Shown here: positions 8,334 through 17,430 of the stretch, in pieces
Layout: each line of letters begins with the position of its first letter
Numbering within the stretch: position 1 is the first letter of the stretch
From: Duganella aquatilis
GTDB lineage: Bacteria; Pseudomonadota; Gammaproteobacteria; Burkholderiales; Burkholderiaceae_D
Direction: 5' to 3'
DNA: 64,000 bases
Assembly: GCF_009674565.1 (NCBI RefSeq)
Contig: NZ_WKJL01000003.1
Span: forward strand, 124,001 to 188,000
Notes under the pieces: model-generated
What the model was told of the DNA's origin: nothing
The model's database searches: none
What the model saw: the letters and a program-made list of their open reading frames with translations, nothing else
Position numbers and translations under genes: made by a program

Positions 8334-9224
8334 TCAGACCTTTTTGATGGCGGCTTTGCCGAACAGGCCGGACGGCTTGATCGCCAGCACCAGCAGCAGG
8401 AGCAGCAATCCCGGCACTTCCTTGTAGCCGGTGGAGATGTAGTAGCCGGTGGTGGTTTCGGCGATGCCCAGTATCAGGCCGCCGACGATGGCGCCCATGC
8501 CGGAGGTCAGGCCGCCGATGATGGCCACCGCGAACGCCTTCAGTCCCAGCGAGGCGCCCATGGTGGCGCCGGTCAGCGTCAGCGGCGCCACGAGCACGCC
8601 GGCAAAGGCGGCGACGGCGGACGACAGCGCATACGAGAAGGTGATCACCATGCCGGTGTTGATGCCCATCAGCCCGGCCGCGTCGCGGTCGTTGGCGGTG
8701 GCGACCACCGCCTTGCCGTAGATGGATTTGCGGTTGAAGAGTTCCACCGCCGCCATGATGGCCAGCGCGCCGAGCACCACCGCGATCTGCATCGGCTGCA
8801 CGTTGGCGCCGAGGATGTCGATCGGCGCCGAGTCCAGCGGCGACGGGAAGGTCAGGTCGTCCTTGCCCCAGATGTTTTCGGCGACGTTCTTGAAGATGAT
8901 GGCCAGCGCGATGGTGGACATGATCCAGCCGAATTCGGATTTGATCTTGATCGCCGGCCGCACGCCTATCCATTCGACGAACATGCCTTGCAGCGCGCCG
9001 AACACGATCACCACCGGGATCATCAGCAGGTAGCTCATGTAGGGGCCGCCGTGGATGGTGCCGACCAGGCTAAGCCCGACCAGCGCGCCGAGCATCAGCG
9101 ATTCGCCCTGACCGAAATTCAGCGTGCCGGAGGTGGCGAAGGTGAGCTGGTAGCCGAAGGCGATCACCGCATAGATCATGCCCAGCGCAATGCCGCTGAA
9201 CACCAGTTGCAACAGGATTTCCAT
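8334..9224 (-). CDS. livH: branched-chain amino-acid ABC transporter permease LivH
   Basis: This 296-residue inner-membrane permease has about eight hydrophobic helices. It carries the LivH start MEILLQLVFSGIALGMIYAV and the family segments TSGTLNFGQGESLMLGA and NDRDAAGLMGI (about residues 178-188). It forms the heterodimeric channel with the LivM half of the fusion protein. A ribosome-binding site (AAAGGA) precedes ATG 9224. A 79-bp gap with a stable hairpin separates it from livK upstream; only 3 bp separate it from the fusion gene downstream. Confidence 0.95.
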   Translation of the reverse strand: MEILLQLVFSGIALGMIYAVIAFGYQLTFATSGTLNFGQGESLMLGALVGLSLVGTIHGGPYMSYLLMIPVVIVFGALQGMFVEWIGVRPAIKIKSEFGWIMSTIALAIIFKNVAENIWGKDDLTFPSPLDSAPIDILGANVQPMQIAVVLGALAIMAAVELFNRKSIYGKAVVATANDRDAAGLMGINTGMVITFSYALSSAVAAFAGVLVAPLTLTGATMGASLGLKAFAVAIIGGLTSGMGAIVGGLILGIAETTTGYYISTGYKEVPGLLLLLLVLAIKPSGLFGKAAIKKV

Positions 9225-9253
9225 GATAGGTCCTTTGCTACAGACAACAAGAA

Positions 9254-9286
9254 AATGGCCAGGCTTGCATCAACAAGTCTGGCCAC
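9254..9286 (-). promoter_or_regulatory. intercistronic hairpin between livK and livH
   Basis: Arms TGGCCAGGCTTG (9256-9267) and CAAGTCTGGCCA (9274-9285) pair over 12 bp with one wobble. On the minus strand the stem is followed by TTTTCTTG. It lies between the binding-protein gene and the rest of the operon. It probably acts as a partial terminator or mRNA 3'-end stabiliser that keeps LivK in excess over the membrane subunits (inference from position). Confidence 0.65.
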
Positions 9287-9303
9287 TGTGGCGCTCGGCC
9301 GCC

Positions 9304-10461
9304 TTACTTGGCCAGGACGACTTTGCCGTCTTTGACTTCGCCGAACACGGTGGTTTCGGCGTTGATGGCTTCGTGGTTGTCCTTGCTATACGGCTTGTTG
9401 TAGCTGGTGACGACGCCATCCACCTTCTCGCTCAGGTTCTCCAGCGCGGCCTTGATTTTCGGGCCGTCGGTGCTGCCGGCCTGCTTGATGGCAGCGGCCA
9501 GCAGGTAGATCGAATCGTAGCCCTGCGCGGCCGACACCGGCGACGGCATGCGGCCCTGCGGCGGGTTGTAGGCTTTCACGTAGGCGTCGATGAAGGCCTT
9601 GCGTTTCGGCGTGTTCGGGTCCTGGATGAAGGTCTGAGGCATGCGGGTGCCGTTGCCGTTCTTGCCTGCGTTGTCGATGAAGTTGGCCATCGACAGGGTC
9701 CAGCTGCCGATCAGCGGCACTTTCCAGTTCAGTTTTTCCATGCCGTTGGCGATCTGCGCCAGCTCGGGGCCGATGCCGTAGGTGAGCACGACGTCGGCGC
9801 CGGCCTGCTTGGCCTTCAGCAGCTGGGCCGTCATGTCGACGTCCTTGATGTTGTACTTCTCGACCGCGACCGCCTTCATGTTGCGGCCGGCCAGCACCTT
9901 CTCCAGGTCTTCGCGGCCCAGCTGGCCGTAGTTGGTGGAGTCGGCCAGGATGGCGACCTTCTTGAACTTGCGATTGTCGACCGCTTCCTTGATGATCATC
10001 TGCGACTGGATCTGGTCGTTGGCGGAGTTGCGGAAGATGTAGTTTTCCGGCTGGTCTGCGAACTGCTTGGTGATGATGGAGCCGGTGGCGACGTTGTTCA
10101 TGACCGGGATCTTGGCGTCCTGGTAGAAGCGCTGCGAGGCCAGCGCCACGCCGGTGTTGATGTAGCCGACGGTGGCGACGACTTTTTCTTTATTGATGAG
10201 TTCCTGGGCGATCTGCACGCCGCGTTCCGGCTTGGCTTCGTCGTCGCGTTCGACCAGCACGATCTGCCGACCCAGCACGCCGCCCTTGGCGTTGATATCG
10301 GCGACGGCCAGCTTGACGCCGTCGCGCATCGACACGCCCATTGGCGCCGAACCGCCGGTGAACGGACCGGCGACGCCGATCTTGATGGGATCGGCCGCCT
10401 GGGAGGATGCCGAGAAAGCTAACGCCAGACCTGCAACAAGCATGTTCAACTTGAAGTTCAT
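9304..10461 (-). CDS. branched-chain amino-acid periplasmic binding protein (LivK/LivJ type)
   Basis: The 385-residue protein has a Sec signal peptide ending near residue 22 (SASSQAADPIKIGV). A type I periplasmic-binding fold of the Leu/Ile/Val family follows: IKIGVAGPFTGGSAPMG at the mature N-terminus, LVERDDEAKPERGVQIAQ and the AQGYDSIYLLAAAIKQAG segment near the C-terminus. It captures the ligand in the periplasm for the LivH/LivM channel. It is first in the operon, with a strong ribosome-binding site (CAGGAG) before ATG 10461. The ligand may be Leu/Ile/Val or another amino acid or amide; sequence alone does not settle this. Confidence 0.93.
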   Translation of the reverse strand: MNFKLNMLVAGLALAFSASSQAADPIKIGVAGPFTGGSAPMGVSMRDGVKLAVADINAKGGVLGRQIVLVERDDEAKPERGVQIAQELINKEKVVATVGYINTGVALASQRFYQDAKIPVMNNVATGSIITKQFADQPENYIFRNSANDQIQSQMIIKEAVDNRKFKKVAILADSTNYGQLGREDLEKVLAGRNMKAVAVEKYNIKDVDMTAQLLKAKQAGADVVLTYGIGPELAQIANGMEKLNWKVPLIGSWTLSMANFIDNAGKNGNGTRMPQTFIQDPNTPKRKAFIDAYVKAYNPPQGRMPSPVSAAQGYDSIYLLAAAIKQAGSTDGPKIKAALENLSEKVDGVVTSYNKPYSKDNHEAINAETTVFGEVKDGKVVLAK

Positions 10462-10624
10462 GTGTCATCTCCTGTTTATACAACGTTTTTTATAGTAGTC
10501 GTACGCTGGAAAATCGCCCCATCGAAAACCATTGTAGGTTAGTAGAAGTTCATCAGCAACAGATAGATGTGCGGCATCGCAGCAAGGGCGGCACGCGCTT
10601 GCGCTGTAAGCATGGCGTAAGGAT

Positions 10625-11146
10625 TTACAGGCCGGGGACGGCCAGCTTGAGGGCGCGGTTGGCGAAGCGCATCTGGGTTTCGGCCAGCGCTTCGTTGCGT
10701 TCGAAGCCCATGGAGCCGTCGCGCAGGCCGATGGCCATGGCCATCACGGCCTCCGGATATTCGAGGTCGGCGGCTTTTTCGATCCAGCGGCGGGCGGCCA
10801 GGTCGTCGCGCTTGACGCCGTCGCCGGCGAGATAGAGCTTGGCCAGGGCGTACATGGCGGCCGGGTTCTGGTGGTCGGCGGAGAATTGCAGCCAGTGGGC
10901 GGCGGCCTTCATGTTGCGCGCCACCGCCATGCCGTTCTGGTACATCAGGCCGAGATAGTAGGCGGCTTGCGGATCGCCCTTTTGCGCGGCGCCGCTGAAC
11001 AGCTGGAAGGCGCGCGGCAGATCGACCTGCACGCGCTCGGAACCGCGCAGGCACAAACGCCCTTCTTCCACCGGTCCGGCCGAGGCAGCGCCGCCCAGCA
11101 CGAGGCTGGCGGCAAGAATCGCGAGAGCGCGGCGCCGGATCTTCAT
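10625..11146 (-). CDS. secreted Sel1-repeat (TPR-like) protein
   Basis: The 173-residue protein has an N-terminal signal peptide (AILAASLVLGGAASAG) followed by three to four Sel1-like repeats. Recognisable cores are GDPQAAYYLGLMYQNG, QNPAAMYALAKLYLAGDG and EYPEAVMAMAIGLRDG. Such short Sel1 solenoids mediate protein-protein contacts in the envelope; no partner can be named. Its ATG overlaps the cpdB stop by 4 bp (ATGA), so it is translated from the cpdB message. The function relative to CpdB is unknown. Confidence 0.8.
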   Translation of the reverse strand: MKIRRRALAILAASLVLGGAASAGPVEEGRLCLRGSERVQVDLPRAFQLFSGAAQKGDPQAAYYLGLMYQNGMAVARNMKAAAHWLQFSADHQNPAAMYALAKLYLAGDGVKRDDLAARRWIEKAADLEYPEAVMAMAIGLRDGSMGFERNEALAETQMRFANRALKLAVPGL

Positions 11147-13164
11147 TTGCTCAAGTCGATGGCGTAGAGGGCGAAGCCTTTGCCGGCGCCGTCGTCGGCC
11201 TTGAGCTGGCTGACGGCGCTCAGGCCGGCGTCGCGCGCCAGGTTCAGCATGCCGGGGGCGGAATGGAACACCACCGCACCCCTGGTGGCGACCGGCGCGA
11301 AACGCCAGCTGCGGTCGGCGCCGTTGCGGGCGCGCGTGAGCTGCCTGGCTTTCTGGATGTAGGCGATCAGCACGTCGCGGCTGGAGTCCGGCGCGGCAAG
11401 GATGGTCTTGCTGCCGTCCAGGCCGGGGAAGCCACCGCCACCGCTGGCGCGGTAGTTATTGGTGGCGACCAGGAATTCCTGCGTCGGCGACAGCGGCGCA
11501 CCTTTGTAGTGCAAGGCGACGATGCGCTGGCCAAGCGGCTGCGTGACGTCGATCTGGTAGCTGACGTCTTGATTGGTCAGCATGTCGAAGTTGAAGCCGG
11601 CGAAACCGGTGTTGACCAGTTCCTGCTGCGCGCTGCTGGCCGGGTCGATGCGGTTGAAGCGTTCGGCCGACTTTTCCAGCCAGGCTTTCAGCTGCGCGCC
11701 GTTCAGTTTCACCGCGTGCAGCGCGTTCGGGTACAGATACAGGTCGGCGGCGTTGTTCAGCGCCACGGCGCCCGGCTTGACGTCGGTGTAGTCGGCCACG
11801 CCGGCGGCGCCGGTCTTGAACGGCGACGCCATCGACAGCACCGGCAGCGCCGCGTACTGCGGCAGGTTGGCCTTGACGTAGTCCTGCACGTAGGCGGTCT
11901 GCGCCTGGTTCACCAGTTCGATCGCGCTGATGTCGCCGACGTCGGCGAAGTAACTGGTCATGCGGAAGTCGCTGGTGCCGACCGGGGTTTTCACGTACTG
12001 AATGGTGGCCGCGTGTTCGTCCGCCACCAGCGGTGCGATGGCCGGATCGGCGGCGACAAAGCTGCGGTCCGGATTCTGGATGCTGCGCGCTTCCACCGTG
12101 GTGCGGGTTTTGTCGATAACCCAATGCTGGCCGTCATACTTCAGGTGCAGGCCGATCACGCCCAGGTGCTTGCCCCACAGGTTGGCCATCACGGCCGGCA
12201 CGCCGTACACCGTGCCCCGGGTCTTGTCGACGCCCGGCAGGTTGAACGCCGGCAGCGTGCTGGCGGGATTAGGGAACGGCAGGTGCGCGTGGCCGATCAG
12301 CATGGCGTCCACGCCCGGCACCTGCGCCAGGTAGTAGTTGGCGTTTTCCATTTGTGGCGTGTACGGATCGCCGTCGATGCCGCCGTGCGACACGGCCACC
12401 ACCAGGTCGGCGCCCTCGGCGCGCATCCGCGGGATGTATTTCTGCGCTGTTTCGCGTACGCCCTCGGCGTAGACCTTCCCTTCCAGCCAGTGCTTGTCCC
12501 ACGACAGCACGCCCGGCGGCGTGAAGCCGATCACGCCGACCTTGATGGTGGCGGTCAGCGGCTTGCCATCCGGGCCGGTGGCCTGGATCTGGCGCGTCAG
12601 GATGCGGTATGGGGCGAACAGCGGCTGTTTCGTCTTCACACTGTAGATGTTGGCCAGCACGATGGGGAAGTTCGGGCCGGCGCAGCGCGGGGCGTCGGCC
12701 GGCACGCCGTCGACGTCGAAGTGGCTGGCGGTGACCTGGTTCAGGTACGGCAGGCCGTAGTTGAATTCATGGTTGCCGATGCCCGCCGCGTCCACGCCCA
12801 GCTGGTTCATGGCCTTGTAAATCGCCAGCGTGTCGCCGCAGGCCACCGGCTTGACCAGCGCCTGGTAGTCGGCCAGTGCCGTGCCTTGCAGGGCGTCGCC
12901 GTTATCGAGCAGCAGGTTGTTCGGGTAGTCGGCGCGCGCCTGCTTGATCAGCGTGGCGGTGCGTTCCAGGCCGATGGCGGGATCGGCTTGCAGCTTGTAA
13001 TAGTCGTAGCTGAGGACGTTGGCGTGCAGGTCGGTGGTCTCCAGCAGGCCCAGCGTGGCCTCGGCGCCGGCCGGCGGCGCGCTGCCGGCGCCATCGTGCG
13101 GCAGGCTGGAACAGGCGATCAGCAGGGACGGCAAAGCGAGATAGGCAAGGCGCATGGATGGCAT
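11143..13164 (-). CDS. cpdB: 2',3'-cyclic-nucleotide 2'-phosphodiesterase/3'-nucleotidase
   Basis: The 673-residue protein is a bifunctional calcineurin-like metallophosphatase that scavenges extracellular 2',3'-cyclic and 3'-nucleotides. Metal-site motifs are in order: TTDLHANVLSYDYY, DNGDALQGT, GIGNHEFNYG, VSHGGIDGD and IGHAHLPFP. A C-terminal 5'-nucleotidase-type substrate domain follows (from about residue 390, with NNYRASGGGGFPG). The N-terminus carries a lipobox-like LLIACSS about 15 residues after Met4, suggesting an anchored lipoprotein rather than the soluble enterobacterial form. The start may be ATG 13164 or ATG 13155. It is translationally coupled to the Sel1 gene downstream. Confidence 0.92.
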   Translation of the reverse strand: MPSMRLAYLALPSLLIACSSLPHDGAGSAPPAGAEATLGLLETTDLHANVLSYDYYKLQADPAIGLERTATLIKQARADYPNNLLLDNGDALQGTALADYQALVKPVACGDTLAIYKAMNQLGVDAAGIGNHEFNYGLPYLNQVTASHFDVDGVPADAPRCAGPNFPIVLANIYSVKTKQPLFAPYRILTRQIQATGPDGKPLTATIKVGVIGFTPPGVLSWDKHWLEGKVYAEGVRETAQKYIPRMRAEGADLVVAVSHGGIDGDPYTPQMENANYYLAQVPGVDAMLIGHAHLPFPNPASTLPAFNLPGVDKTRGTVYGVPAVMANLWGKHLGVIGLHLKYDGQHWVIDKTRTTVEARSIQNPDRSFVAADPAIAPLVADEHAATIQYVKTPVGTSDFRMTSYFADVGDISAIELVNQAQTAYVQDYVKANLPQYAALPVLSMASPFKTGAAGVADYTDVKPGAVALNNAADLYLYPNALHAVKLNGAQLKAWLEKSAERFNRIDPASSAQQELVNTGFAGFNFDMLTNQDVSYQIDVTQPLGQRIVALHYKGAPLSPTQEFLVATNNYRASGGGGFPGLDGSKTILAAPDSSRDVLIAYIQKARQLTRARNGADRSWRFAPVATRGAVVFHSAPGMLNLARDAGLSAVSQLKADDGAGKGFALYAIDLSK

Positions 13165-13297
13165 GTCGAAGTTACAGGCTGCGACATTCTATCCGGTTTT
13201 GCGCCGGTTTTGTGGCTAAAATGTCAGCATTTCACGCCGAAGGTGCGGCTGGCCGGGCTGGCGCCGATTCGCGCTGGGAGAGCGTGGCCGCTTACGG

Positions 13298-13303
13298 TAT
13301 AAT
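13298..13303 (+). promoter_or_regulatory. candidate -10 box of the prfB operon
   Basis: A perfect TATAAT lies 38 bp before the prfB start, in the 176-bp gap between the divergent cpdB and prfB genes. No convincing -35 hexamer is visible at 17 bp spacing. Confidence 0.5.
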
Positions 13304-13340
13304 CCAAGGTTTGATTTCAGCCTGAGAAAAGAAGAATACC

Positions 13341-14445
13341 ATGGAAGCCGAACGCATCAACGCCCTCACCTCCCTGCTCGCCGACCTGACCACGCGCGAA
13401 GCCGAACTTCGGAGGTATCTTTGACTTCGATCGCAAGTCGGAGAAACTGGAACAGGTAAACGGCGAGCTGGAAGATCCAGCCGTCTGGAACGACCCGAAA
13501 AAAGCCCAGGACCTGGGCAAAGAGAAAAAATCGCTGGAAGCCATCGTCTTCTCGCTGACCAAGGCTGACGCCGACCTGAAAGACATGGCCGACCTGATCG
13601 CCATGGCCAAGGAAGAAGGCGACGACGAGACGCTGGAAGCGCTGATCGTCGATGCGGAAGAAGTCCGCAAGGTCATCGAAGGCATGGAATTCCGCCGGAT
13701 GTTCAACAATCCGATGGACCCGAACAACTGCTTCGTCGACATCCAGTCCGGCGCCGGCGGCACCGAAGCCCAGGACTGGGCCTCGATGCTGCTGCGCCAG
13801 TACCTGCGCTATTGCGAACGCAAGGGCTTCAAGGTCGAGATCATGGAGCAGTCCGACGGCGAGGTGGCCGGCATCAAGACCGCCACGCTGAAGGTGGAAG
13901 GCGAATACGCCTACGGCTTCCTGCGCACCGAGACCGGCGTGCACCGCCTGGTGCGCAAGTCGCCGTTCGACTCGGCCGGCGGCCGCCACACCTCGTTCGT
14001 GTCGCTGTTCGTGTACCCGGAGGTGGATGACTCGATCGACATCGAGATCAATCCGGCCGACCTGCGTATCGACACCTACCGCGCGTCCGGCGCCGGTGGT
14101 CAGCACATTAACAAAACCGACTCCGCGGTGCGTCTGACCCACGGCCCGTCCGGCATCGTCGTGCAGTGCCAGAACGACCGTTCGCAGCACCGCAACAAGG
14201 CCGAGGCCATGGAAATGCTGAAGGCCAAGCTGTACGAACTGGAACTGCGCAAGCGCATGAGCGAGCAGCAGAAGCTGGAAGACTCCAAGACCGACGTCGG
14301 CTGGGGCCACCAGATCCGCTCGTATGTGCTGGACCAGTCGCGCATCAAGGACTTGCGGACCAACTTCGAGACCGGCAACACCAAGGGCGTGCTGGACGGC
14401 GACCTGGACGACTTCATTTCGGCTTCGCTCAAACAAGGCGTGTAA
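13341..14445 (+). CDS. prfB: peptide chain release factor 2, with programmed +1 frameshift
   Basis: The gene is read in two frames. Codons 1-27 run from ATG 13341 to CTT, followed by an in-frame TGA at 13422-13424. The remaining 340 codons lie in the +1 frame from GAC at 13423, giving a 367-residue RF2 (E. coli has 365). The site CGG AGG TAT CTT TGA C contains the internal Shine-Dalgarno-like AGG and the CUU-UGA-C slip that autoregulates RF2. RF2 hallmarks are the SPF tripeptide (KSPFDSAGG), which reads UGA/UAA, and the [15 protein letters not shown] peptidyl-tRNA hydrolysis loop. Its TAA overlaps the next gene's ATG by 1 base. Confidence 0.97.
13409..13425 (+). promoter_or_regulatory. programmed +1 ribosomal frameshift site of prfB
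   Basis: The SD-like AGG-containing run and CTT TGA C (TGA at 13422-13424) match the conserved bacterial RF2 recoding signal. When RF2 is scarce the ribosome slips from CUU to UUU and continues in +1; when RF2 is plentiful it terminates after 27 residues. Confidence 0.95.
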
Positions 14446-15113
14446 TGACCCAACGTGCATTCATCTTCGACATGGACGGCACCATTGTCGACAACATGTC
14501 CTTCCACGTGAAATCGTGGCTGGAGTTCTTCCAGCGCCGCGGCCACACGGTCGATGCGGACGAATTCTTCCGCAACACGGCCGGCCGCCAGGGCCATGAG
14601 ATCATGAGCACCTACTTCGGCAAAACGCTGACCAAGGAAGAAAGCGCGGCGCTCGATTTCGAGAAGGAAGCGCTGTACCGCGAGATGTACGCGCCGCACC
14701 TGGCGCCGACCACCGGCTTCGTCGACTTCATCGAACGCGCCAAGGCGGCCGGCGTCAAGCTGGCTGTGGCCACCGCCGCGCCGAACGAGAACATCGACTT
14801 CACGCTCGACGGCCTCGATCTGCGCAAGGAGTTCCACGCCATCGCCGGCGCCGCCGACGTGGCGCGCGGCAAGCCGAATCCGGACGTGTTCCTGCTGGCG
14901 GCCGAACGCGCGGGCGCGCTGCCGGCCGACAGCATCGTGTTCGAAGACGCGCCGCTGGGCGTGGAAGCGGCGCGCCGCGCCGGTATGCGCGCGGTGGTGC
15001 TGACCACCACCCTGCCGGTCGAAGCGTTTGCGGAATTCGACAATGTGATCGCTGTCGTCAGCGATTTCAGCGCGCTGGATGTGGACGAGCTGTTCGCCTC
15101 CGCCACCAACTAA
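14445..15113 (+). CDS. HAD-family hydrolase (beta-phosphoglucomutase-like subfamily)
   Basis: The 222-residue cytoplasmic phosphatase has HAD motif [11 protein letters not shown] (Asp nucleophile near residue 9). An alpha-helical cap follows (about residues 18-85). Motif II/III features are [10 protein letters not shown] and [14 protein letters not shown], and motif IV is [16 protein letters not shown]. The subfamily includes beta-phosphoglucomutases and sugar-phosphate phosphatases; the substrate is not predictable here. The start ATG overlaps the prfB TAA (TAATG), so it is translationally coupled to prfB. lysS follows after 25 bp. Confidence 0.88.
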   Translation: MTQRAFIFDMDGTIVDNMSFHVKSWLEFFQRRGHTVDADEFFRNTAGRQGHEIMSTYFGKTLTKEESAALDFEKEALYREMYAPHLAPTTGFVDFIERAKAAGVKLAVATAAPNENIDFTLDGLDLRKEFHAIAGAADVARGKPNPDVFLLAAERAGALPADSIVFEDAPLGVEAARRAGMRAVVLTTTLPVEAFAEFDNVIAVVSDFSALDVDELFASATN

Positions 15114-15138
15114 TCATCACTTCAAACAGAAATACACC

Positions 15139-16668
15139 ATGACTACGGATCTTCAAGACCAAGCAGCAGCGCCGGACGAGAACAAAATCATTGCGGAACG
15201 CCGCGCCAAGCTGGCCGCCATCCGCGAACAGGGCGTCGCCTTCCCGAACGACTTCAAGCCGGAACACAAGGCCGCCGACCTGCACGCTCAATACGGCGAG
15301 AAGTCGCGCGAAGAGCTGGAAGCCGCGCCGGTGACGGTCAAGCTGGCCGGCCGCATGATGCTGAAGCGCGAAGCCGGCAAGAAGGCCGCTTTCGCCACGC
15401 TGCAGGATGCCTCCGGTCCGAAGGCCGATGGTCGCATCCAGATCTACGCCACGCTGGACCTGACCGGCGAAGCCGCCATGGCCGCGCTGCACCACTATGA
15501 CCTGGGCGATATCCTGGGCGTGGTCGGCACGCTGTTCAAGACCAAGACCGACGAGCTGACCATCAAAGTCACCGAGCTGCGCCTGATCACCAAGTCGCTG
15601 CGCCCGCTGCCGGACAAGTTCCACGGCCTGGCCGACCAGGAGACCAAGTACCGCCAGCGCTACGTGGACCTGATCATGAACGAAGAGACGCGCCGCACCT
15701 TCAAGGCGCGTACCGCCGCGATTTCGTCGATCCGCCGCTTCATGGAAAAGAACGAGTTCATGGAAGTGGAAACGCCGATGCTGCACACCATTCCAGGTGG
15801 CGCTGCGGCCAAGCCGTTCATCACCCACCACAATGCGCTGGACATGCAGATGTTCCTGCGTATCGCGCCGGAGCTGTACCTGAAGCGCCTGGTGGTCGGC
15901 GGCTTCGACCGCGTGTTCGAGATCAACCGCAACTTCCGTAACGAAGGCGTGTCGATCCGTCACAACCCGGAATTCACGATGATGGAATTCTATGCGGCCT
16001 ACACCGACTACAAATGGCTGATGGACTTCACCGAAGCCGTCATCCGCCAGGCCGCGATCGACGCGCACGGCACCGCCAAGCTGACCTACGGCGGCCGCGA
16101 GCTGGATCTGTCGAAGCCATTCCACCGTCTGACCATTGTTGAAGCGATCAACAAGTACGCGCCGTCGTACACCGCCGAGCAGCTGGGCGATGCGGAGTTC
16201 ATCAAGAAGGAACTGCTGAAGTTCGGCGTCAAGCCGTTCGCCACCGCCGGCCTGGGCGCGCTGCAACTGGCGCTGTTCGAGGAAACCGCCGAGGCGCAGT
16301 TGTGGGAACCGACCTACATCATCGACTACCCGGTGGAAGTATCGCCGCTGGCCCGTGCTTCGGACTCGCGCGAAGGCATCACCGAGCGCTTCGAGCTGTT
16401 CATGGTGGGCCGCGAGATCGCCAACGGCTTCTCGGAGCTGAACGATGCGGAAGACCAGTCGGCACGCTTCCTGGCGCAAGTAGCCGCCAAGGACGCCGGC
16501 GATGAGGAGGCGATGTTCTACGACGCCGACTACATCCGCGCGCTGGAATACGGCATGCCGCCGGCCGGCGGTTGCGGCATCGGCATCGACCGTCTGATGA
16601 TGATCATCACCGACTCGCCGAACATCCGCGACGTGCTGCTGTTCCCGCACCTGCGCCGCGAAGAGTAA
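15139..16668 (+). CDS. lysS: lysyl-tRNA synthetase, class II
   Basis: The 509-residue enzyme charges tRNALys. An N-terminal OB-fold anticodon-binding domain (about residues 70-180) is followed by the class II catalytic domain. The latter has motif 2 [20 protein letters not shown] (about residues 271-290) and motif 3 [12 protein letters not shown] near the C-terminus. I chose ATG 15139 (MTTDLQ); the in-frame extension upstream has no family similarity. The gene follows prfB and the HAD gene in the same direction, the prfB-lysS linkage being common in proteobacteria. A strong terminator follows. Confidence 0.97.
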   Translation: MTTDLQDQAAAPDENKIIAERRAKLAAIREQGVAFPNDFKPEHKAADLHAQYGEKSREELEAAPVTVKLAGRMMLKREAGKKAAFATLQDASGPKADGRIQIYATLDLTGEAAMAALHHYDLGDILGVVGTLFKTKTDELTIKVTELRLITKSLRPLPDKFHGLADQETKYRQRYVDLIMNEETRRTFKARTAAISSIRRFMEKNEFMEVETPMLHTIPGGAAAKPFITHHNALDMQMFLRIAPELYLKRLVVGGFDRVFEINRNFRNEGVSIRHNPEFTMMEFYAAYTDYKWLMDFTEAVIRQAAIDAHGTAKLTYGGRELDLSKPFHRLTIVEAINKYAPSYTAEQLGDAEFIKKELLKFGVKPFATAGLGALQLALFEETAEAQLWEPTYIIDYPVEVSPLARASDSREGITERFELFMVGREIANGFSELNDAEDQSARFLAQVAAKDAGDEEAMFYDADYIRALEYGMPPAGGCGIGIDRLMMIITDSPNIRDVLLFPHLRREE

Positions 16669-16677
16669 TCACCACGA

Positions 16678-16703
16678 AAGCCGCTCACTGAGCGGCTTTT
16701 TTT
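16678..16703 (+). terminator. rho-independent terminator of lysS, shared with the convergent gene
   Basis: The stem AAGCCGCTCA / TGAGCGGCTT is followed by a T-run ending at 16703. The stop codon of the convergent minus-strand frame (16702-16704) lies in the T-run, so the hairpin probably serves both strands. Confidence 0.93.
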
Positions 16704-17305
16704 ATTCAAAGGCGACGTCTTCAAGGCGGTAGCGGTATTTGCGGCGCTCCGGCAAAGTCCAGCCTTCACCCGGCGTGGTGTCGCGCGGTGCTGCTGGCGT
16801 TGGCGCTGATGGCGGCGGAGGCAGCGCCTGCGCCTGCGGCGCGGCCGCGCATTGCGCCCTGGCTTTGCGGGCTTCCTCCTGCTCGCGCTGGACTTCCTTG
16901 CGCAGTATGCAGGCTTGCTTGAATTGTTTGTCGCCGGGGCGGCGTATATTCAGGTCGAACCATGCGTTGCGGTTGCTCCGGGCGAAGGCGCGCGCAAACT
17001 GGTTTGGGCGAGACTTCCTTGCCGCGATGAATGATGTGATCACCTTCAACGCAAGCATAGTTGTGTTCGCCGTAGCTCCATGAGCGCAGCACGGTGCCTT
17101 CGGGCAGGAAGAGGGATTTCCATTGGTAGCCGTGGATGCCGTTCGGATCGGCGGTCTTGGGGAATTGCTTTTGGTCGGCAAGCCAGAATTCCACGGCAGT
17201 CGTGATGGCTTCCGATATATCCTGCGAGCCAGCGCTCCGCTGTAGCTGGGCAATTAGTTGGAGTAGGGTATGGGTAGGTAACTGCACACTCATTGTGGTA
17301 AACAT
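16702..17305 (-). pseudogene. unknown protein gene interrupted by a single-base frameshift
   Basis: Two overlapping minus-strand frames each hold half of a plausible protein. From ATG 17305 (GAGGAG 8-9 nt upstream) the first frame reads about 100 residues including QDISEAITTAVEFWLADQ and SWSYGEHNYACVEGDHIIH. After EVSP it turns into low-quality Arg/Ala-rich sequence. The second frame then gives NQFARAFARSNRNAWFDLN, a basic helix and a Pro-rich tail ending at 16702. Removing one base in the run at 17003-17005 (CCCAAACCAG to CCCAACCAG on the minus strand) joins them into about 199 residues. I recognise no family. It may be a real lesion or a sequencing error. Confidence 0.65.
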
Positions 17306-17382
17306 TCTTTTTTTCTCCTCTCTTTTCTTCAAAAACGAGGAAAAAAGAAGAAAAAAGAAGTCGAAAAAGAAGGTTTACCACA
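17294..17382. repeat. imperfect inverted repeat enclosing a polypyrimidine/polypurine tract
   Basis: TGTGGTAAAC (17294-17303) and GTTTACCACA (17373-17382) are exact 10-bp inverted copies. Between them lie an almost pure pyrimidine run (about 17304-17330) and a purine run (about 17331-17372). It covers the ribosome-binding region of the frameshifted gene. Base composition is strikingly AT-rich for this genome. Confidence 0.75.
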
Positions 17383-17412
17383 GGGGCCGGAGAAGGATTC
17401 CCCTCCCCTGTG
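17379..17412. other. hairpin downstream of ppnN
   Basis: CACAGGGG (17379-17386) pairs with CCCCTGTG (17405-17412). It lies just past the ppnN stop on the minus strand. No clear T-run follows directly, but the adjoining minus-strand sequence is pyrimidine-rich (17330-17372 region), so it may still help end ppnN transcription. Confidence 0.4.
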
Positions 17413-17430
17413 TTCTGCCGGAAATTAGGC

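Noticed and set aside
11263..13302. Long plus-strand frame opposite cpdB
   Set aside because: It overlaps all catalytic motifs of cpdB on the other strand and shows no domain, signal peptide or ribosome-binding site.
16998..17010. Programmed frameshift rather than a lesion in the unknown gene
   Set aside because: The needed shift is +1 at CCC AAA CCA, without a stop codon or rare-codon pause or SD-like stimulator as in prfB; a simple base insertion is the easier explanation.
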